A stretch of 64,000 bases of DNA from contig BFEA01000168.1 of assembly GCA_003427395.1 (NCBI GenBank), positions 626,835 through 690,834 of the forward strand, in the 5' to 3' direction. The notes below the pieces were generated by a model that worked only from the letters and a program-made list of their open reading frames with translations, did not search any database and was not told the origin of the DNA. Position 1 is the first letter of the stretch. The number at the start of each line of letters is the position of its first letter. Position numbers and translations under genes: made by a program. Positions 48,664-57,640 of the stretch are shown piece after piece. Source of the stretch: Chara braunii (taxonomy: Eukaryota; Streptophyta; Charophyceae; Charales; Characeae).

Positions 48664-49662
48664 TTGGGGAAACGTGTGTATGAGGGACTTGGCGGGTGTT
48701 GTTTTGTTATACAGGATCAGGAAAGAAACCTTAGAAAAGCAAAAATGGAATTCGGCAACGAAAATGACAGTGGGGCGGTCAACAGGCCTAGCGAAGGGGG
48801 AGGAGCAGGACCAAGTCAAGAACGAAGGACTGCCAAGAGAAAGTTGGACATAGGGTACCTATCCAAACATGTAGTGGGCAGGGGGGCGAGAAAACAAGTG
48901 TGTAGAGGGCCCTCGCCTTTCAGAAAGGGGGAAGGGATATACATCTCATCAGGGAGTGAGAGCGAGGAAGAGAAAACGAGTGTGGAAGAGAGGACCCGAG
49001 ACTCTGCCGAGGAGAAGGCCGAAGAATGCGACCGGCATGAACCTTGGCATGGGGAGAATGAAGGAAGGCATGACATGAGTGACAGGCATGAAAGAGGGGA
49101 GGAAACGAGGGAAAGCCCGCGTGAAGAGCGGAGCGACCATGACAGTTGTGAGGGGAGATACCCGGACGTTGAGGAAGGATATGGGAGGAGGACGAAGATT
49201 CCTTATAATCTAGATCCAAATAATTTCACGGGTGAGTTCAGCCCCGTACGGACGACGGAGGATGAGGACGAGGAGGAAGAGGTACAAGAGATCATCGAGA
49301 TTAGCAGTGGCAATGAGAGGGATGAGATCTCAAAGCCCCGAGAAGAAAGACGACCCCCTGTGAGCCAGCCACGCAAAGGAACCTTCAGATGGGAAGATGA
49401 GTTTGGACCAACGCCCAATCATTGGTTTGAGCAATGGCTCAGTGTAATCAAGCACGATTGGATTATCAAGGTCAGGGAATTCATGGAGGCGGGAGTGGCA
49501 GCCACACCTTTGGACTTTCACACTGAGATGAAATTGCCAGAAATTGCGAAGAGAAAGAGAGAAATCATGGCCTCCGGCCTGGGAGTTAAAAAGTCAGCAG
49601 AAAGACAGGATGGGCAAGGGGCCAAGCAAGATGAGACACGTGACAGCAAGGGGGAGCGTTGA
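48664..49662 (+). CDS. post-integrase ORF with two SUMO-interaction-like motifs
   Basis: An intact 332-codon frame in the same frame as the integrase C-terminus 220 bp upstream, ending at the boundary between PPT and LTR; it therefore belongs to the LTR element (third ORF, where env or accessory genes lie in other retroelements). The start may be the first ATG (48664) or Met28 (MEFGNENDSG). The product is very acidic and charged. Residues 91-103 (GIYISSGSESEEE) and 207-221 (VQEIIEISSGNERDE) fit the SUMO-interaction pattern: a hydrophobic core, Ser, then acidic residues. Basic clusters KRK (58-60) and KRKR (296-299) could be nuclear localisation signals. The C-terminal 80 residues (FRWEDEFGPTPNHWFEQWLS, VIKHDWIIKVREFMEAGV) look like a small folded helical domain. 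There is no signal peptide or membrane segment, so it is not an envelope. Function unknown. Confidence 0.65.
   Translation: MGKRVYEGLGGCCFVIQDQERNLRKAKMEFGNENDSGAVNRPSEGGGAGPSQERRTAKRKLDIGYLSKHVVGRGARKQVCRGPSPFRKGEGIYISSGSESEEEKTSVEERTRDSAEEKAEECDRHEPWHGENEGRHDMSDRHERGEETRESPREERSDHDSCEGRYPDVEEGYGRRTKIPYNLDPNNFTGEFSPVRTTEDEDEEEEVQEIIEISSGNERDEISKPREERRPPVSQPRKGTFRWEDEFGPTPNHWFEQWLSVIKHDWIIKVREFMEAGVAATPLDFHTEMKLPEIAKRKREIMASGLGVKKSAERQDGQGAKQDETRDSKGER
49645..49659 (+). other. polypurine tract
   Basis: AGCAAGGGGGAGCGT directly before the TGAAC LTR start, inside the last codons of the third ORF. Confidence 0.75.
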
Positions 49663-49926
49663 ACAAAAATTGTGCTTTTCTTTTGCAAATTTGGAATGAC
49701 AAGATTTGGATAATAGAGTGAGCTTGGTAGGAATGAGCGATATAAGGACTAGCTAGAACTATGAGTAGAAGATAGCACTCTGAAGCTACTTCCTGGATAA
49801 GCTACCTTCGAAAGTGTACGTGCGAAACGAGGACACGGGGTATGGGGGTGAGACTGGTTGGGGTGGTTGTATTGTGAGCTTTGGATGGAATAAAGATTGT
49901 GCCTTTGAGAGGAAACCGTGAGTTCA
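49660..49926 (+). mobile_element. 3' LTR (267 bp)
   Basis: Begins TGAACAAAAATTG after the PPT and ends GTGAGTTCA, giving 5-bp inverted ends TGAAC/GTTCA. A TATA box (TATAAGG, 49741-49747) and a poly(A) signal AATAAA (49889-49894) lie in the right order for U3 and R. The short length contrasts with the 0.9-1.2 kb LTRs of the other families here. No second copy was found in the window. Confidence 0.7.
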
Positions 49927-50332
49927 AATTCACGAGCAAAGCGAGGCATTGAGTGTTGGTTGAATGCAAGAGAGGTTAGGGAACCTATGGGTAAAGAGGC
50001 GTGAAGAACACCCTTTCCCTAGGAGCCTCCAACTGAGTCTTGAATGAGCTTGAAAATAGCAAAGACCTGAGAAGTCAGAAAGAGTGAAAATAGAGGGGGT
50101 GCTCATGTCCTTCGCTATGGTTGAACGGTCGGGTGGGCTCGTGCTGCTTGGGGTTGCAAGTCCCAACTCGAGCACTAGACACTAAGTCGGATGTATGCAT
50201 GAATAGTGAATGGTATTCAGAAAGGACAAAGGAAACCGCACGCATAAAACTGCAAAAGATGGCCACCTTCTAACCCCCGAGACAAAGATGGGATCCGTGT
50301 CCTCGAGGCCCAACCCCTCGGGCGCTAACATT
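49927..50332. other. no gene seen
   Basis: Flank between the small LTR and the 38-bp minisatellite. There are no recognisable domains, repeats or RNA genes. Confidence 0.45.
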
Positions 50333-50590
50333 GGAATGGATAAGGACGACCCTGACAAGGCCGTTCGATTGGAATGGATAAGGACGGCCCTGACAAGGCC
50401 GCTCGATTGGAATGGATAAGGACGGCCCTGACAAGGTCGTTCGATTGGAATGGATAAGGACGGCCCTGACAAGGCGGTTCGATTGGAATGGATAAGGATG
50501 GCCCTGGCAAGGCCGTTCGATTGGAATGGATAAGGACGGCCTTGACCAGGCCGTTCAATTGAGAATGAAAAGAATGACCCTAACCAGGTT
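50333..50590. repeat. 38-bp hairpin minisatellite
   Basis: About six units of GAATGGATAAGGACGGCCCT plus GACAAGGCCGTTCGATTG, followed by two more diverged ones. Each unit contains the inverted repeat ACGGCC-CTGACAA-GGCCGT. The period is not a multiple of three, so the long minus-strand frames seen here repeat every 38 codons and are not genes. Units differ at a few positions, mostly in the right arm. Confidence 0.9.
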
Positions 50591-50639
50591 GTTCAAAATG
50601 GTCCCTGACAAGGGTCATTCTTTGGAATTGTTACTAGGG

Positions 50640-51622
50640 TCCCCTTGCACGGCTGCTTGAGAAAGGCCGAGTTGGAAGGATCTGGAATCTAGTGCCGATT
50701 TTCTTACCAGTACTGTCTCTCCCACCTGAAGTGGCTCCTTTCGGATATTCTTAACATGGTCTCACCTTGCTTTGTCCCTCATCCTACTGTCCAGTACTCG
50801 GTTGGCAATGTCTTTCATGGCCTCCTCATTTCTAAGGACTTGTTGACATCGCGCCTTAATTAACTCTTCCGTGGTCATACATGGATCGTCATCTAACCTG
50901 TTCCAGGTAGGTATCAAGGTCTCCACGAGGAAATCGATCTCTTCCTTACCAGAGTTCCGCTGGGATACATCCCGTTGTCCTCTTAGGTGTCATGTTCTCT
51001 GAGAAGACGGCCTGCTTAAGATACCTAGGCCAACTCCCCAGATTGTCAGCCGCGAGCTTCGCAATTGTGTTCTTTAAGGCCCGGTGCCCCCTTTCCACAG
51101 GTGCATTGGCCTCCGGGTGATATGGCTCGATGAGTTTGATAGGTACGCAAAGTCTTTTGAGCATTCCCAACACTTCTTGGTTTACAAACTCCGTTCCATT
51201 GTCTGCTATAAACCTCCGGATGAAGGGATGCCTCAGGTAGAAATCCTCTATCGAATCTGCTACACTCTTCCCCGTCTTTTTCTTGAGGGCGTCCGCTTCT
51301 ACGAACCCACTCAAGTTGTCCCGCGCGTCCAGGATATACCTGTATCCATCAGTTGATACGGGCATAACCGCAAGGTCAAGGTGGACCAGATGTCCCGGCC
51401 CCAGCACCCGTGTTGGTCCAAGCGGCTCAAGGACGCGCGCCGAGCTCCGCTCCTGGCAGATCAAACAGGTCTGACAATACGTGGCGACCATTCCCGCCAT
51501 GCCTGGCCAGTAATAAAAGGGTGTTATCTTTGCAAGGGTCCCTTTGGACGATCGATGTCCCCCCGCTAGTCCATCGTGCATCGCCTGGATCACGTCCAGC
51601 TACCTAGACCTCCCACATACGA
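50640..51622 (-). pseudogene. integrase of element 6
   Basis: Zinc-binding region HDGLAGGHRSSKGTLAKITP ... CQTCLICQERS (HHCC), then the DDE core: first Asp in GHLVHLDLAVMP, second in RFIADNGTEFVNQ, Glu in EANAPVERGHRALK. The 50946-51593 segment is open. Downstream, YGKEEIDFLVETLIPTW, RVLDSRMRDKAR, stop, DHVKNIRKEPLQVGETVLVR continues in the same frame: a stop replaces Tyr after AELW (50943-50945), and TGA replaces the expected Trp (50762-50764). The upstream polyprotein is separated by the 5.2-kb insertion. Confidence 0.88.
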
Positions 51623-52422
51623 CTCTTCTAGGTGTAACGCTGTCGGGGCAAAAACCCTGACAAGGGTATTTGCCAGGGTTTTCAAATGTCGGACGTTGTC
51701 TAACCTTTTCGTTGAATTGAAGGACTTGATGAGACTGATGTTTGGCAAAAGTTATTCAAACCTGACCTATGACCGAGAGATAAAAGTTTTCAGACTTTAG
51801 TCCGGACGCGTGTGGCATCCGGGGGTATCGGATGTGAACGACAATGCTTCGCTTTTGTCGAAGCCGTAGGAACGTGCAGATAAGGGAATGCTAAAATTAA
51901 ACTTATTCTACTAATAATAATGTCACGCAGGTGTTAAGTCGCGCGATTCAGGGCCTAACTAAGCTAGAAAGGTGGGCGCGCCGAGTATAGGACCGCGACG
52001 CGGGAGAGAAGGGGGCCTTATTTTTCTTTGGGTTGTAAGAATTGACTCCGCGCCGGAGCCTGAGACTGGGCGCGCGGTCAATGGGGTGCCTTGCCGGGTC
52101 ACCGGACTAAGTTCGAACCGGTTATGTAGCGGGGTGTCGGGCTTTAGCAGGACGAAACAGGGTTAGACCGGCCCAGGCCTGAAATAGCTAACCTACTGGG
52201 CCGCAGCCCTTCAAATAGAAGGGTTGAAGGCATAGCTCCCGTGATAGGAGCTAGCCCAATAGGTTACGATGACAGACTCTCACTCGGCAGACACCGGGAT
52301 CGAATCCGACGAACAACGTCACCGGGCTAGCTCCTTTTGGAGCTGGCCACTTTTATGTGGCTTGCGCAGACGACCCCGGCCGTAGATCGCAAAGATCGCA
52401 CGACCCAGACCAACCGCGCACG

Positions 52423-52482
52423 CGAGATTAGCATGGCCCCTGCGCAAAGATGACATGCAAAAAAATAAATAAATAAATAAAG
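52423..52482 (+). ncRNA. U6 snRNA-derived fragment with A-rich tail
   Basis: AGATTAGCATGGCCCCTGCG then CAAAGATGACATGCA (52425-52459) matches the central region of spliceosomal U6 snRNA (after the ACAGAGA box, through AGCAUGGCCCCUGCGCAAGGAUGACA) with two mismatches in 35 nt. The U6 5' end and 3' stem are absent. It runs directly into AAAAAAATAAATAAATAAAT. This is a fragment, not a functional U6 gene; the A-rich tail suggests retroposition. Confidence 0.75.
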
Positions 52483-52943
52483 CAAACAGCGCCACATGGC
52501 CTCCGAAGAAGTGTCTGAGGGCACGATACAAGTAACCGTTGGCATAAGCCAACGGTTTTATTATTGCAAAAAAAAAAAAAAAAAAAAAATGCGCCAGTCC
52601 GTTTTTTTTAACGGGTAGTAGGGTGTTGTAGCGCCTGAACCTGGAGCTCATAGGCGCCTGGGTACACGCGCCGAGGAACCGAAAACCAACAACGCCAGAT
52701 GGCGCTCAAACAAAAGGAAAGGGACTTTAAAGTCCCCAACAGACTGCAGGCGCCCGTTTTTTGGGCGACCGTTTTTTTTTAGGTAAGATTTTCTTTCATT
52801 TCTTTTTGTTTCTTTCTAGATTTTCTTTTAGGTAAGATTTTATTTCTTTTCTCTTCGAGATTATCTCCCGTTTCAGCACTCGTTCTTGTTTTTAAACGAG
52901 TAGCAGAGCGTTAGAGCGCCCGAACCTGGCACTTGTAGCGCCC

Positions 52944-53050
52944 ACAGTCTTCCCCCAAATACAACGCACGGTCATTATAGCTGAATTTGGAGTATCTTTC
53001 AGTCTAGATTCAACTATAATAACCGTACGTTGTATTCGGGGGAAGACTGT
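52944..53050. repeat. long hairpin (43-bp arms, 21-nt loop)
   Basis: Left arm 52944-52986 (ACAGTCTTCCCCCAAATACA...) and right arm 53008-53050 are inverted copies differing at four positions. All four differences are transitions arranged so that a minus-strand transcript would have G-U pairs instead of mismatches, giving an uninterrupted 43-bp stem. Size and shape resemble a MITE foldback or a miRNA precursor. Confidence 0.85.
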
Positions 53051-53224
53051 AGGTACGGGCGCACAGGTTGAGAGGGGGAGACTGTGAAGGACTGTTTCGT
53101 CGGGTTTGCACCGACTCATCAGGGGGTTGGACCCCTACAGCCCTTCTGAAGATAGGCAACAACGAATGAATCTACCCCCAGAATATGGGGATATACAAAT
53201 GCCCATTCCGGGTACTAGTTGTTG

Positions 53225-53252
53225 TTTTTTTTTTTTTTTTTTTTTTTTTTNT
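53225..53252 (+). repeat. poly-T tract with one N
   Basis: About 26 Ts and one N. Poly-A runs lie at 52567-52589 and 53357-53373. Confidence 0.9.
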
Positions 53253-53640
53253 TTGATTGGTTTCCTCGTTTTTCCCACCTCCCCGTTCGTGAGTTGTGGT
53301 AGCTCGACCAAACAGGGAAAACGAGGGGGGCTGAAACGAATAAAACTAAAAACTGTAAAAAAAAAAAAAAAAAAGGGAACAAAACGAAAACGAGGCAACT
53401 GCCTCGTGAGACCAAAGTACAGTCTTTTCGACTGTATGGGAGCAAGAAGAGCTCCCACTTCGTTTTGGGAAGAATAACTGTGGCCGCGGGATCTCGAATC
53501 TCGCGGCCCACAGTACACGCGTGGAACAAAGAGAGGGAGAGAAAGGGACGTGGGAGTTGGGAGGGGGAGGTCCTACTCCTCCCAACCTGCCAACTGCTCT
53601 CCCCGATTTTAGGGAAAGGCAGAGAAAAATGAGGAGGAGG

Positions 53641-53766
53641 GTTGTTGCATGCAATAGCGTGCACCTGGCCAAGGTAAAAGCCAGGTACAGTAAAAATTAG
53701 GAAGTTGTTGCATGCAATAGCGTGCACCTGGCCAAGGTAAAAGCCAGGTACAGTAAAAATTAGGAA
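53641..53766 (+). repeat. perfect 63-bp tandem duplication
   Basis: Two identical units, 53641-53703 and 53704-53766, each beginning GTTGTTGCATGCAATAGCGT and containing the inverted repeat CCTGGC/GCCAGG. Complete identity indicates a recent event or an assembly duplication. Confidence 0.92.
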
Positions 53767-54239
53767 GTTAGTTTTTTTTCTTTTCTTAGTTTGTTTTCTT
53801 TTCTTTTCTTTATTTTGTGTGAGGACACTTGTCCTCACGTGGTGCTACCTCTGATAGAGGCTCCCATTTTTGAAGGGAGCCTGGAAATTGAAGGGCCACT
53901 AAGGAAAAGGCTAGGTGCAGCCTTTTCCCCGATGTATCTGCCCTGGGAAAAGGGTCCAGATACATCAAACTGTAAGGGGTTGTATCTCTCCAACCCCTTA
54001 TCAAAAAAATAAGAGAAAAATAGATTTGGAAATGGAAGGAGCCCAGCTATCTCGTGAAATTCCGAGATAGCTGGGAAAAACAAAAAAGAAAAATAAAATA
54101 GGGCAGTTACAGAAACTGCCCCACACGAAGGTTGTGGTTGTGGTGCAGCCACAGTCAACCCTGGATCTTGGGAAGATCAAGGGCTCACTGTGAGCCGGCG
54201 TTTTTGCCTGGGGGCTGGAGCGACGCCCAACCCTCTTCA

Positions 54240-54252
54240 GCCACTATATAAC
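54240..54252 (+). promoter_or_regulatory. TATA-like box in the 5.2-kb insertion
   Basis: CACTATATAACAG, a good plant-type TATA box. A downstream frame (54354-54767) contains the 54-bp repeats but no known domain. Transcription from here is inference. Confidence 0.4.
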
Positions 54253-54507
54253 AGGCAGCTGTCCCCCAGCTGCCACACAATGCACTCGTGATGCCAGTGA
54301 GTGACGAGCACACTTTAGTGCTGCTGGCTGCTGGAGCTGCTGCCTGAGGCAACGTGAGGAGAGGCTGGAGACCTGCTGAGGAGCGCAAGGAGGAGAGTTG
54401 GGCAGCCATAGCCAAGGCAGGGAGCACTCTACTCCCCTCCCCTCTGGCTGGTGCTGGTCCCACGAGGCTGACCCAGGGGCACTGCGGGACTGCGGCAGTA
54501 CGACGCT

Positions 54508-54725
54508 GTGGTTCCAGTTTTAACGACGGTGGTGCGGAAGCGCTGCCGGATTTTTGCGGCGACAGTTCCGGTTTTAACGGCGGTGGTGCGGAAGCGCTGT
54601 CGGGTTTTTGCAACGACGGTTCTGGTTTTTTCGACGGTGGTACGGAAGTGCTACCGGATCTTTACGGCGGCGGCTCTAGTTTTTCGACGATACTGCGGAA
54701 GCACTGCCAGATTTTTGCAGCGACG
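54508..54725 (+). repeat. 54-bp minisatellite, four units
   Basis: GGTTCCAGTTTTAACGACGG then TGGTGCGGAAGCGCTGCCGG then ATTTTTGCGGCGACA, repeated four times with increasing divergence. The period is a multiple of three, so both open plus frames here show 18-residue repeats (for example VPVLTTVVRKRCRIFAAT). Whether either is translated is unknown. Confidence 0.85.
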
Positions 54726-54769
54726 ACACTGGGTTTTACTGCGGTAACGACTGTGTTTTTGCACTAAGT

Positions 54770-56400
54770 GGAGGTGGGGCGTTGGCACAGAGAAGGTGTG
54801 TCGAAGCGAAGATGCATTTTGAAGTGGCGTGAGTGTGACGCCGCGGAGACGCTGTGGCTTTGGAGGCGGTAACGAGAAAACGCCGCCAGATTATTGGAAA
54901 GTGATTGGTGCTGAGAGGGTACTCTGGCAAACAATCGTCACAAGGGAGTGGTGTCAATCACTTTGCTGACGACTGGGTGCGACGACTTTCTCGACAAGAG
55001 GGCGTAATCTTATACGGTTTTCTTGAGTGTGTTGTTCCAACTTCACTCAAGGTCAGTTAACCTGATTCAGTTCCCTCCACACCTGTGTGAACCCACACTT
55101 GCTTGACCTTGGTCCTCTGAATGTTCATTGGAAAGGGAAAAGGAATGTGTGTTTGCGTGTTTGACAGGGAGTCTAACGTGTTTTGTGGTTTAACTTGATT
55201 GCAGGTATGACGTGTGGACTAAGATGGATAAGGGTGATGATGGTGAAAGAATGGTTATTTTCTCACCTCTTTACTTGTGAGTGTGTATAAACTAGAGGGA
55301 AAAGAAGACGATGAAAATGAAGCGGGAATAAAGAAGAAGGACGTAAATGGACTTTCCCCAAGGTCACCCGTTTCTTTCCCGAATGACCCTTTCTATCTAT
55401 GCCTGTCCCTCTAAATAATTCTTTTCTTTACGAGCTTCTTTTCTTCGTCTAAATTGCTCCTGACATCAGGCGGCAAGAGTTTAGCTTGCCTGCTGTGCAG
55501 ATGTTTTCCCTTTTTCCTAGGAGGCATCTGGTGCGGGGGTTCGTTGCCTTAGGGGCCGGCCTTGTTATCGACTCAGAGTGGACCGCTTTGCGGGGGGGTA
55601 CCATGCTCTTGCGGTGGAGCCAGCCCGACTTCTGAGTTCCGGGGTTCACTCGGGCGAGGACAAGGGGTATCCCAGACCACCTCCTAGGGGATGGACAAAA
55701 GCATCTTCACGGAAGGGCTTTAAGTTCTTGGTGCCTCGCGTAACGAGAAACTGCCTTAACATACATTTTGGTGGCCGTTTTAGGAGTCGTTGATACATGG
55801 GGAATTGGAGCCACAAGCAGCCCAGTTCGTGTCCTACTAGACAAACGGAGTATATTTAAATACTCTCGACGTGAACGGCCCTGCCATAAGAAGTACGGGC
55901 CAGAAGAAAGGACATCTGAGAAGATCGGTGATCATAATATTTATGATGAAAACAATGGGAGGCTGAACATTTTTATGGAGTAACCTGAATAAGGATGGAT
56001 ACTCCATCATTCGTGGAACAGAAAGAGTAATTATTGTCCAGGAGGACAAAGCGACCAACAAAATTTCATTCGCACTTCCAAGTGGTTGCATATGGTGCAA
56101 AGGTGTGGTCGAACCGAGAGTTCAAACATCGACCAGGAACCAAATCACTTGTTGATCTGCATGGTAGCAGTGGTATTTACTTGCAAAAGTTATTCATGAC
56201 AAGTTTCAGTAGTCATGATAGGAAAATCAATCCTAGTTTTTTCTTCAATTTATAATCTTGGAAGGACAATATCAAAACTCTTAAGTCATACAGGTTGAAG
56301 AGAAACACTTTGGCAGACCAGCTCATCAAGTCAATGGTTTGGATATGTGTGATTTTTTTAAAGGAAAATGGATTTTGTTGTTTTTGTTTTTTATAAATGA
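54770..56400. other. right half of the 5.2-kb insertion, no recognised gene
   Basis: Single-copy-looking DNA. Two short frames (55768-55983 and the plus frame around 55990-56150, reading NKDGYSIIRGTERVIIVQED) have coding-like composition but I cannot assign them. No terminal repeats, PBS or PPT. Confidence 0.4.
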
Positions 56401-56852
56401 TTACTAGGGACTAGGATTGTATCTAAGAGTTTCACGCTTGGTTAAGACCGTCCTAGTCGACCGGCGTACGCTTCGTACTTGGGAGATCAACGCCCCAGGA
56501 AACGAACGGCGTTTGGGTTCACTTGGTATTAACCAAACATTTCCTATACTGCAGCGAGACGACCAAACGCCCTCGGTTGACCTACCTTTGCAATTGCATC
56601 TAAAAGCTTTCGCACGTGGGTCAGTAGCTCGATAGGGATACGCCCCTAAGGGTGGTGACAACCCCTTAGGGAAGCAAGCTTATGCCCCGCGAAAACCTAG
56701 CACCCGGCTAAAGAGGCAAAGGAGCGATGCAACCGCATCCGTCTCGGCGGCTCGCGGAATGTAATGCATCGTTCCCGAGTTGTCTCTTGGATGTGTTTTG
56801 TGTTTATCTCTTGCGTGACATGACCGGGAGGGCCCTCGTTTCGCGCGAGGGC

Positions 56853-57640
56853 CGATGCGCTCGACAACGCCTTCATCTCTCCTGAACAGATGACCATTCC
56901 TTATGACATATCTTTCAGCCTCCTCCCTTACCTTAATGCTGACCTCCATGGGCTGCTTATTTCCTACCAGCAGCAATCCGATTTCTCGAAACACCCCTTG
57001 TACATCTGAACATAGACAAACTTTTTCCCTTCCTGATCCTCACCCTGCCTCTCCTGCATCTCGTTTACCATTAGCTGCAACTCTCACTAGGCTCATCACG
57101 GCTTCCCGGCCTCCCTCATCGACCATCGCTATCCATTCCTCCTTCGGACCGACTATCGCCTCCCACGAATCCTTCTCCTCTTTACGTCTCCGGATGGTGA
57201 CTTGCCCTTCCCTAAGCTCCGCCACTACGGTAGGTGCCCCTTTCTCCAAGGTTTGAATCAACAATTCTCCTAACGCGCATCCTCCACTCATCATTTAATT
57301 ATCCACCGCAAGGGTTCCTCCTTCGTATTCAAGGAACGCGTCTATGGGCTCTGCATCTTCCACCCCTTCGGGTGTGATACAAACCCGACTTAGCCCATCG
57401 GCCTTGTTCCTGAGTCCAGCAATTCGTTCGATCTTGTAATCGAACTGCCAGATGAATCCTACCCATCTCCCGACCGTCGGGTCTATAGGCTTGTAATTCT
57501 TTAGAGCCCCCGCAACATTGGTCGAGTCGATCCTTAGGATAAAACGCCTCCCGAACAGGTAGGCTTGGAAGGTCTTGAGGCAGTGTAGGACGGCGAAGAC
57601 TTCCTTCTTGAACTGTGAGTATCGCCGTTCTGTTGAGTTT
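56853..57640 (-). pseudogene. RNase H and RNase H-integrase linker, element 6
   Basis: Minus strand reads FESRTLNSTERRYSQFKKEV, FAVLHCLKTFQAYLFGRRFI, RIDSTNVAGALKNYKPIDPT, FDYKIERIAGLRNKADGLSR: the RNase H helix with conserved Glu, the R-I-D-x-x-N strand and the A-D-G-L-S-R end of the domain (gypsy A-D-A-L-S-R). The linker then reads EGKKFVYVQMYKG in a shifted frame and MEVSIKVREEAERYVIRNGH, LFRRDEGVVERI, where the insertion begins. Confidence 0.85.

Larger units (their letters stand above)
51623..56852. mobile_element. 5.2-kb insertion splitting element 6 pol
   Basis: Element 6 reading stops on the right at VVERI (56853 upward) and resumes on the left at VCGRSR (51622 downward). Joining the two across 51623-56852 restores a continuous gypsy segment between RNase H and integrase, with a 3-bp CGA present at both edges. 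The inserted DNA has no RT, integrase or transposase that I can recognise. It contains a U6-like fragment, a long hairpin, a 63-bp tandem duplication, a TATA-containing region and a 54-bp minisatellite. Its right end carries the hairpin GGCCCTCG-TTTCGCG-CGAGGGCC (56832-56854). Class unknown; a large non-autonomous element is the simplest reading. Confidence 0.6.

Noticed and set aside
48664-49662. Envelope gene
   Set aside because: No signal peptide, transmembrane segment or cysteine pattern; the product is acidic and likely nuclear.
49905-49940. tRNA-like GAGTTCAAATTCAC near 49920
   Set aside because: Only a weak B-box with no A-box or cloverleaf; it overlaps the LTR end.
50325-50558. Minus-strand frames with a repeated peptide (IPIERPCQGRPYPF type)
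   Set aside because: Product of a 38-bp minisatellite read in all frames; no gene features.
52319-52651. Minus-strand frame over the U6-like region
   Set aside because: Phe-rich translation of the poly-A tract; no domain.
53106-53838. Several frames across 53.1-53.8 kb
   Set aside because: Driven by poly-T/poly-A tracts and the 63-bp duplication; no similarity to known proteins.
51633-56820. LTR-type ends (TGTAACGC ... GCGTGACA) for the 5.2-kb insertion
   Set aside because: The near-inverted ends are suggestive but no 5-bp target duplication, no internal LTR copies, PBS or PPT; collinearity of element 6 places the edges about 10 and 32 bp further out.
51623-56852. Helitron
   Set aside because: A hairpin is present near each edge, but no CTRR end at the right distance, no A|T insertion site and no Rep/helicase.
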